Notes under the pieces: generated by a model | Seen by the model: only the letters and a program-made list of their open reading frames with translations | Told to the model about the DNA's origin: nothing | The model's database searches: none | DNA from: Siderastrea siderea | Taxonomy: Eukaryota > Cnidaria > Anthozoa > Scleractinia > Rhizangiidae | Reading direction: 5' to 3' | Assembly (NCBI GenBank): GCA_964030785.1 | Contig: OZ034975.1 | Coordinates: 38,968,069-39,032,068, forward strand | DNA: 64,000 nucleotides | Part shown: piece after piece, positions 58,668 through 64,000 of the stretch | Layout: each line of letters begins with the position of its first letter | Numbering within the stretch: the stretch's first letter is position 1 | Position numbers and translations under genes: made by a program

Positions 58668-61600
58668 ATGTCCTCTCAAGAAGACGATGTGGCGGGGCCA
58701 AGTGGCCTCGCCCACCATGAGGTTTTAGCCATGCTCGGTTTGGACATCTCTGATTCGGACGATGACACCAATTCCTGTGTGGGGCCTTTGATTTGCACCG
58801 AAAACATGGCGGACAGTGACGACGACATTTGTGAAGAGGCCTTGAACCAATGGGAACAAAGTGGGGGTGGATTGGATCCCTCTGAACACGTTACCTTCGA
58901 CTTTGAACTCGAACCTTTTGTGAATCGGAAGAGTGATCGCATGGGGGTACAAGAACGTCATTTCAAGACCCAGTTACGACAAAGGGGGAACTTGCTTCCA
59001 GGTCAAAATATAACCCAAGCTCTGCAAGATGGATTACGTCGAGCCGTCGATCAAGTGTTAACCACCACCCCCGACCTCCACGATCAAGATCGACTCTACT
59101 TTACCATAGCATCCGATCGCTTGCACAATAATTTTCAGGGGTGGGGATTACGTGCAGGTGAATGGCGTCGAGACACAGAACGGGTGGAAGCGCTGTTCCA
59201 ACGTTTAGCCCAAGCCCTCAACAGCAACGAACAATTTGAAATGGACGATTCCTTTCAAGTCTCCATCACTCAAGTTCATCATGCTCCTCAAGGCACCGGC
59301 AGACCCCGTCGTGGGAAACCAGGGCATCCTACCATGACCATGTTAACGGCCAACAAAAAATCGGTCATCCACATCCAAAATGATGATGAGCTCTGTTGTG
59401 CCAGAGCCCTCGTGGTCGCCAAAGCTCGCGTGGACCAGCACCCGAAATACGACAGCATCCGCAAAGGAAGGCCCCTGCAGAGAACCCTAGCTCTGGACCT
59501 CCAGAATGAAGCCAAGGTACCCTTGGGTCCTTGCAGCTATGATGCCTTGACCCAATTCAGTCAAGCCCCCTCCCTCACCGGTTACCAGATCATCCTGGTG
59601 GATGCGCAGCGATCGTTCCACATCACCACGTTTGGACCCCTTTCTGACAAACAACTGATCCTGTTGCACAACAAAGACCATTATGATGTCATCACCAAAT
59701 TGCCGGGATTTTTTGGGTCCAGTTATGTGTGTGCGGATTGTTGGAAACCCTACAACACCGAGGGGATGCATCGATGCACCAAAACCAAGTTGTGTGGAGC
59801 CTGTCGACAGAAAGATTGTCCAGACTTTCAATATGCTTACCCCAGGCACCTGAAAGCCACTCAACGTTGCGACTCGTGTCATCGGGACTTTTTTGGACCC
59901 GCGTGTTTCGAAGCCCATTCCAGCAAGACCCATGCGGGCAAACCCGTCACGGGCCTCCAGACCTCCGTGTGCTCTCAACGACACCGATGCCGTGACTGTT
60001 ATCAACAAAATGTAGGCTTGTCCCGCATTCAACGTCACCTTTGTTGGCACGTGGATTGCCCGTCTTGTCATCAGTACGTCCACGCCGACAAACACCGTTG
60101 TTTTATACAAAGAGCCCCCAAACCTCAAGACCAAAAGAAGAAGAGAAAGAGGACCCGTCAAAAAGGTCCTGGCGCCAAACGAGGTGCCGCCGCCGCCGCG
60201 GAACCCCATGCCTCCTCCGAGGACGAGGACGAGGAAGACCTGCCTCCCTTACACGTCTTCTTTGATATCGAAGCCATGCAACCCCACGGAAAACACATTG
60301 CCAATCTCGTCGTGGCCGAAACCGAAGACAACGATGAACCCAAACCTTTCCCAGGTTCCACTTGTATCCGTGACTTTCTGGAATGGCTGGATACCTTGAC
60401 TCTCCACGATACCCGTCAAGTCAACGTCATCGCTCATAATTTTCAAGGGTACGATGGGTACTTTATCATCCAAGAATACTATGGGGAGAACCGCATCGTC
60501 CAACAACTCCGCAACGGATGTAAACTCTTAGAGATCAAACATGACCGCATCCGCTTCATCGATTCCATGAGTTTCTTCCAGATGCCCCTCTCCGCGTTTC
60601 CCAAAACCTTTGGTTTGACAGAACTCTGCAAAGGCTATTTCCCCCACAAGTTCAACCAGCCCCATGATTATTATCAAAACTACGTGGGCATCCTCCCCTC
60701 ACGCGATTACTACATGCCTGAGAGCATGACACTCGAAGGAAGACAAGCCTTTGAAACCTGGCATCAACAACAACGCGACCAGGGTGTGGTGTTTCATTTT
60801 CAACAAGAGTTATTGGCCTATTGCAGTTCCGATGTACGACTCCTCAAACAAGGATGTCTGACTTTCAAACGCATGTTTGAAGACTTAACAGGCTTCAATC
60901 CCTTCGATCACGTCACCATTGCCTCCGCTTGTAATCGAGATTTACGTATGAACCGGATGATCCCCAACAGTATTGCCAGCGAACCCGCCGGTCATAACGG
61001 GTGGAGAACTAACAACATCAACCAGTCCCTCCCAGCCCTTCACTGGTTAACCTGGTGCGATCACCAACTACGTCAACGCGCCCTCCAAGATCTCAACCCC
61101 AACGATCTACTGGCCAGTGCCAATCCAAAGCCTCAGTACATCCAACATGTCCGAAATCAAGGCGAGTATAAGATCCCCGGGACCAACATCTATGTGGATG
61201 GTTATTGCCCCGACACCCACACCGTCTACGAATTTCAAGGCTGTTTCACCCACGGATGCCCTACCTGTTATCCCCATCGCTACGAAAAACATCCCCGCAA
61301 CTATGATCGAACCATGCATGACCTCTATGACGTCACCCAAAACAAAGTCCAAAAGCTTACCGAACGAGGGTACAATGTCATTCAAATGTGGGGATGTCAA
61401 TGGGACCACCTCCGAGACACCCACCCAGAGATCGACTCCTTCGTCCGGGAACTCAACTTTATCCAACCACTTGAACCTCGGGATGCTTTCTGTGGAGGTC
61501 GTACCAATGCCATTAAACTGTACCATCATATTACCCCTGGCCAAAAAATTCACTACATCGATGTCACCTCCTTGTACCCGTGGGTCAACAAGAAGTCCAC

Positions 61601-62849
61601 CTACCCCAAAGGACATCCCACCATCTATCATCAACCGGGTCACACGGACATACACCAGTACTTTGGGCTCATCCAATGCAAAGTCCTGCCTCCCCGTGAA
61701 TTGTACCATCCCGTGCTGCCTTACCGTCATGACAACAAACTGCTCTTTCCACTCTGTGCCCGTTGTGTGGAAGAAGAAATGGACAAACCTCTTTTGGACA
61801 GATCTTATCATTGCCCTCACACCGACGAACAACGTGCCCTCACCAGTACCTGGTGCACCCCAGAGTTGTATAAAGCCGTGGAGCTCGGGTACCAAGTCCA
61901 ATACATCTACGAAGCTTGGCATTTTGAAGAGACCTGTGAGGGCCTCTTCGCCGATTATGTCAACACCTGGTTGAAAATCAAACAAGAAGCTAGTGGGTGG
62001 CCTAAGGATGCCACGACAGAAGAAGAAAAGCAACGTTACATCGAACAATACTTCCTGCATGAAGGCATCCAGTTAGAATACAACAACATCAAGAAGAACC
62101 CGGGCCTGCGTACCCTAGCTAAGCTCATGCTCAACTCCATGTGGGGTAAGTTTGGACAACGCCTCAACAAGACCCAAATTCAAGCCTTCGATGACCCTCA
62201 TGCCTTCCACCAGTTTTTGGATAGCGATGCGTTAGACGTACGTCACGTGTCCGTCGCCTCCGACCAAATGGTGGAGGTACACTACCAGAAACAAAAAGAG
62301 GACATCCGCGTCTCACCCAACCTCAACATTTTTGTGGCCTGCTTCACTACCTGCCACGCCCGCCTTAAATTGTATGACGCCCTCCAAGCCTTAGGGGAAA
62401 GAGTCCTCTACTTTGACACCGACTCTGTCATCTACCTGGAGGAAACACCCACTCAATTCAAACCTGTATTGGGTTCCTATCTTGGGGACTTCGCCTCCGA
62501 ATTAGATGATAAAGAATACATTCAAGAATTTGTCAGTGGAGGACCCAAGAACTATGGGTATACTACGAATAAAGGAAAAGTGGAATGCAAGGTCAGAGGC
62601 TTCCGACTCAACAGCGAAGGACACACCCAGCTCAATTATGACGTCATGCGTCAGAATGTCAAGGACGAAATCCAGAAACCCCTTCCAAAACCACGGGAAA
62701 TCCAGGTAATCAACTCCCGCCAAATTGTTCGCAATCCAAAAAACTACCAACTGTACACCCAACCAAGCAGTAAGTTCTATCAGTTAGTCTGCAACAAAAG
62801 AGTCATTGATCACAACACCTTCAAGACCTACCCCTATGGCTACCAGTGA
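58668..62849 (+). CDS. Protein-primed DNA polymerase B
   Basis: 1393 aa. An acidic N-terminal region (~1-90) and a DNA-terminal-protein-like segment lead to a cysteine-rich zinc array (~355-480). The 3'-5' exonuclease follows: ExoI FFDIEAM (D533, E535), ExoII AHNFQGYD (589-596) and ExoIII YCSSDVRLL (718-726). An inserted nuclease-like block VDGYCPDTHTVYEFQGCFTH (843-862) then HGCP-type residues recall Vsr-like insertions of Polinton polymerases. Pol A DVTSLYPW (965-972), Pol B KLMLNSMWGKFG (1152-1163) and Pol C YFDTDSVIY (1248-1256) are complete. It copies the linear genome from a protein primer. The last 11 codons lie inside the right inverted repeat; AATAAA is at 62986. Confidence 0.96.
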   Translation: MSSQEDDVAGPSGLAHHEVLAMLGLDISDSDDDTNSCVGPLICTENMADSDDDICEEALNQWEQSGGGLDPSEHVTFDFELEPFVNRKSDRMGVQERHFKTQLRQRGNLLPGQNITQALQDGLRRAVDQVLTTTPDLHDQDRLYFTIASDRLHNNFQGWGLRAGEWRRDTERVEALFQRLAQALNSNEQFEMDDSFQVSITQVHHAPQGTGRPRRGKPGHPTMTMLTANKKSVIHIQNDDELCCARALVVAKARVDQHPKYDSIRKGRPLQRTLALDLQNEAKVPLGPCSYDALTQFSQAPSLTGYQIILVDAQRSFHITTFGPLSDKQLILLHNKDHYDVITKLPGFFGSSYVCADCWKPYNTEGMHRCTKTKLCGACRQKDCPDFQYAYPRHLKATQRCDSCHRDFFGPACFEAHSSKTHAGKPVTGLQTSVCSQRHRCRDCYQQNVGLSRIQRHLCWHVDCPSCHQYVHADKHRCFIQRAPKPQDQKKKRKRTRQKGPGAKRGAAAAAEPHASSEDEDEEDLPPLHVFFDIEAMQPHGKHIANLVVAETEDNDEPKPFPGSTCIRDFLEWLDTLTLHDTRQVNVIAHNFQGYDGYFIIQEYYGENRIVQQLRNGCKLLEIKHDRIRFIDSMSFFQMPLSAFPKTFGLTELCKGYFPHKFNQPHDYYQNYVGILPSRDYYMPESMTLEGRQAFETWHQQQRDQGVVFHFQQELLAYCSSDVRLLKQGCLTFKRMFEDLTGFNPFDHVTIASACNRDLRMNRMIPNSIASEPAGHNGWRTNNINQSLPALHWLTWCDHQLRQRALQDLNPNDLLASANPKPQYIQHVRNQGEYKIPGTNIYVDGYCPDTHTVYEFQGCFTHGCPTCYPHRYEKHPRNYDRTMHDLYDVTQNKVQKLTERGYNVIQMWGCQWDHLRDTHPEIDSFVRELNFIQPLEPRDAFCGGRTNAIKLYHHITPGQKIHYIDVTSLYPWVNKKSTYPKGHPTIYHQPGHTDIHQYFGLIQCKVLPPRELYHPVLPYRHDNKLLFPLCARCVEEEMDKPLLDRSYHCPHTDEQRALTSTWCTPELYKAVELGYQVQYIYEAWHFEETCEGLFADYVNTWLKIKQEASGWPKDATTEEEKQRYIEQYFLHEGIQLEYNNIKKNPGLRTLAKLMLNSMWGKFGQRLNKTQIQAFDDPHAFHQFLDSDALDVRHVSVASDQMVEVHYQKQKEDIRVSPNLNIFVACFTTCHARLKLYDALQALGERVLYFDTDSVIYLEETPTQFKPVLGSYLGDFASELDDKEYIQEFVSGGPKNYGYTTNKGKVECKVRGFRLNSEGHTQLNYDVMRQNVKDEIQKPLPKPREIQVINSRQIVRNPKNYQLYTQPSSKFYQLVCNKRVIDHNTFKTYPYGYQ

Positions 62850-63347
62850 AAACCCCAACAAGATCGTCGATTGTGATGTGGAACCCTCATATCAAATAGG
62901 AACACAAAGGAGTTATTGTAAAACAAAGCAATCAAAATGTGATTTAGGAACACAAAGGAAAACCACAGTTATTGTAAAACAAAGCAATAAAAATGTGATT
63001 TATTCATTTTGTCTTGTTTTCAAGGACCACCCCCGTTCCCACAATTGGACTTTGGACTTTGAGCCCGCGTTTTCTCAGCGGTTTTAACCCACCTTGAGCC
63101 CACGATCCATTTTTCACACTTGTCAGCGGTTTCCCATTCAAAATCACGTGACTTCCGGTTCCCATGCGCCCGCGATCCCTTTTTCCCACTGGTCAGCGGT
63201 TTCCCATTTTAAATCACGTGACTTCCGGTTCCCATGAGCCCGCGATCCTTTTTTCCCACTGGTCAGCGGTTTCCGACTGCTGTTACTAGGCAACCCAACA
63301 ACCAATCAGAAGCCTCCATATGCCCCAAACGAGCCCAATTTACTACT
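62816..63347 (-). repeat. Right terminal inverted repeat (532 bp)
   Basis: Inverted copy of 41317-41797, about 51 bp longer because GTTATTGTAAAACAAAGCAA with AGGAACACAAAGGA flanks is duplicated near 62900-62990. The outermost ~300 bp are virtually identical between ends, including the triplicated CCGGAAGT-CACGTGA units. Confidence 0.93.
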
Positions 63348-63353
63348 GATGTC
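63348..63353. repeat. Right target-site duplication of the Polinton
   Basis: GATGTC, identical to 41311-41316. Confidence 0.9.
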
Positions 63354-63583
63354 AAAACAGTTTGTAACTGTAAGGTACATGAGAACAATATTGGTTGCAT
63401 ACAAGGTTGTTATAAATAACAAAAAATGTTTTTTAAGGTTTAAAGTGATATTTGAAAAGACTTGAAACATGTGATAAAGATACGTGAACATTGTAATTTA
63501 TAATAAATATCGTAATAATTGCTTTTTCGAAAAACCAAGACTTTTACTGAAATGTCTCGATGAAATAAAAATGACTTTAATAC
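63354..63583. other. Host flank right of the Polinton
   Basis: AT-rich, with no feature seen. Confidence 0.6.
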
Positions 63584-64000
63584 TCAACATTCGTGTCGAT
63601 GTTGTTGTGGCCATGGATATAATGTGGTCAGACCAGATGTACCCATATTTAAGTGAGGTGGTGTAATGTTTGAAACAGCTGGGTGTCCAGTAAAATTAAA
63701 GCCATCACCTGCAGATATCTGCTCAAGCTCAGCTAGCTCCAGGTCATACAAAATGTCTGAAATTTTTTTTTCAGCTATCATCCTTGTTCGGCGGTCGAAT
63801 CCTTGCAGTTTTTTAGCCACATACAGACCGAAGCTTGTGTCTTGATCTGGCTGATCTGGTTGCTTCAGAACACGGATGCACTCATTCATCAATAACTGTT
63901 GCTGGTCAGATATCCCACGTTGCAATTTTCTCTTAGTCGGCAACTTTGCGGATGGCTCCTGAAGATCATTAGAATCTGATGGTACAGTTTCTACACTACT
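63584..64000 (-). CDS. Partial MADF/BESS-type protein, C-terminal exon
   Basis: A minus-strand frame open to the window edge and ending at a stop near 63584. It reads SNDLQEPSAKLPTKRKLQRG, then a BESS-like module DTSFGLYVAKKLQGFD and MIAEKKISDILYDLELAELE. BESS domains mediate protein contacts in MADF-type DNA-binding proteins, several of which derive from or accompany Harbinger transposons. The N-terminal MADF part would lie beyond 64000. Confidence 0.6.
   Translation of the reverse strand, partial: SSVETVPSDSNDLQEPSAKLPTKRKLQRGISDQQQLLMNECIRVLKQPDQPDQDTSFGLYVAKKLQGFDRRTRMIAEKKISDILYDLELAELEQISAGDGFNFTGHPAVSNITPPHLNMGTSGLTTLYPWPQQHRHEC

Larger units (their letters stand above)
41317..63347 (+). 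mobile_element. Complete Polinton/Maverick (adintovirus-like) element
   Basis: A 22,031-bp unit with terminal inverted repeats starting AGTAGTAAATTGGGCTCG and a 6-bp GATGTC target duplication. It encodes the diagnostic Polinton set: protein-primed DNA polymerase B, retrovirus-like chromodomain integrase, packaging ATPase, adenain-like protease and double-jelly-roll capsid protein, plus small virion proteins and several accessory genes. No frameshift or stop interrupts the core genes. Such elements replicate through their own polymerase, integrate through the integrase, and are thought able to form virions. The coding region is more GC-rich and denser in genes than the flanks. The family belongs to animal-associated midsize DNA viruses. 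This copy is integrated in a host chromosome. Confidence 0.97.

Noticed and set aside
61107..62060. Long frames on both strands inside the polymerase gene
   Set aside because: Shadow frames of a well-supported polymerase with complete catalytic motifs.

Overview
The window is metazoan nuclear DNA, most likely cnidarian (coral or sea-anemone type). Exons are short, phase-consistent and bounded by GT/AG. The coding exons of the first 18 kb are immunoglobulin (Ig) domains, and the rest of the sequence is packed with animal DNA transposons, Penelope-like and LINE remnants and foldback repeats. No species can be named from sequence alone.

Region 1 (1-18 kb) holds a fragmentary multi-Ig gene on the + strand. 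Five one-exon Ig domains with phase-1 introns are followed by short membrane-proximal exons. It is interrupted by a TTAA-flanked element, a Penelope GIY-YIG remnant, MITEs, and one Ig exon broken by a LINE fragment with a 13-bp target duplication. Region 2 (18-28 kb) has no convincing gene. Its main structure is a 5.2-kb TTAA-flanked inverted-repeat element with ~800-bp arms. Region 3 (28.16-35.65 kb) is a TTAA-flanked DNA transposon carrying a two-exon transposase (about 954 aa) and a second two-exon gene with a RecQ/WRN-type helix-turn-helix. Region 4 (36.8-39.3 kb) is a PIF/Harbinger transposase with one intron and a divergent candidate partner. Two MITEs follow.

Region 5 (41,317-63,347, 22,031 bp) is the centrepiece: a complete Polinton/Maverick (adintovirus-like) element. 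It is bounded by ~0.5-kb terminal inverted repeats and a perfect 6-bp target duplication (GATGTC). All principal genes are open: protein-primed DNA polymerase B, chromodomain integrase, FtsK/HerA-type packaging ATPase, adenain-like protease, double-jelly-roll major capsid protein, two tandem minor-capsid-like paralogues, a parvovirus-like phospholipase A2, several tiny basic core-like proteins, a double GRF zinc finger, a SLOG-fold protein that looks circularly permuted, a two-transmembrane SLATT-like protein, and a tRNA-like RNA polymerase III gene. Replication genes lie at the right end. Virion genes form one densely packed + strand block with overlapping cistrons and repeated TATAAAA boxes. 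Many basic virion proteins carry (Q/M)RGG motifs that look like cleavage sites for the element's own protease.

The left end of the element looks like a degraded mirror of the right end. It has a second copy of the divergent polymerase promoter, two shuffled scraps of a polymerase gene, a minisatellite, and the captured 3' end of a ribosomal protein L13 gene. The last 0.4 kb of the window holds a partial BESS-domain exon on the minus strand.
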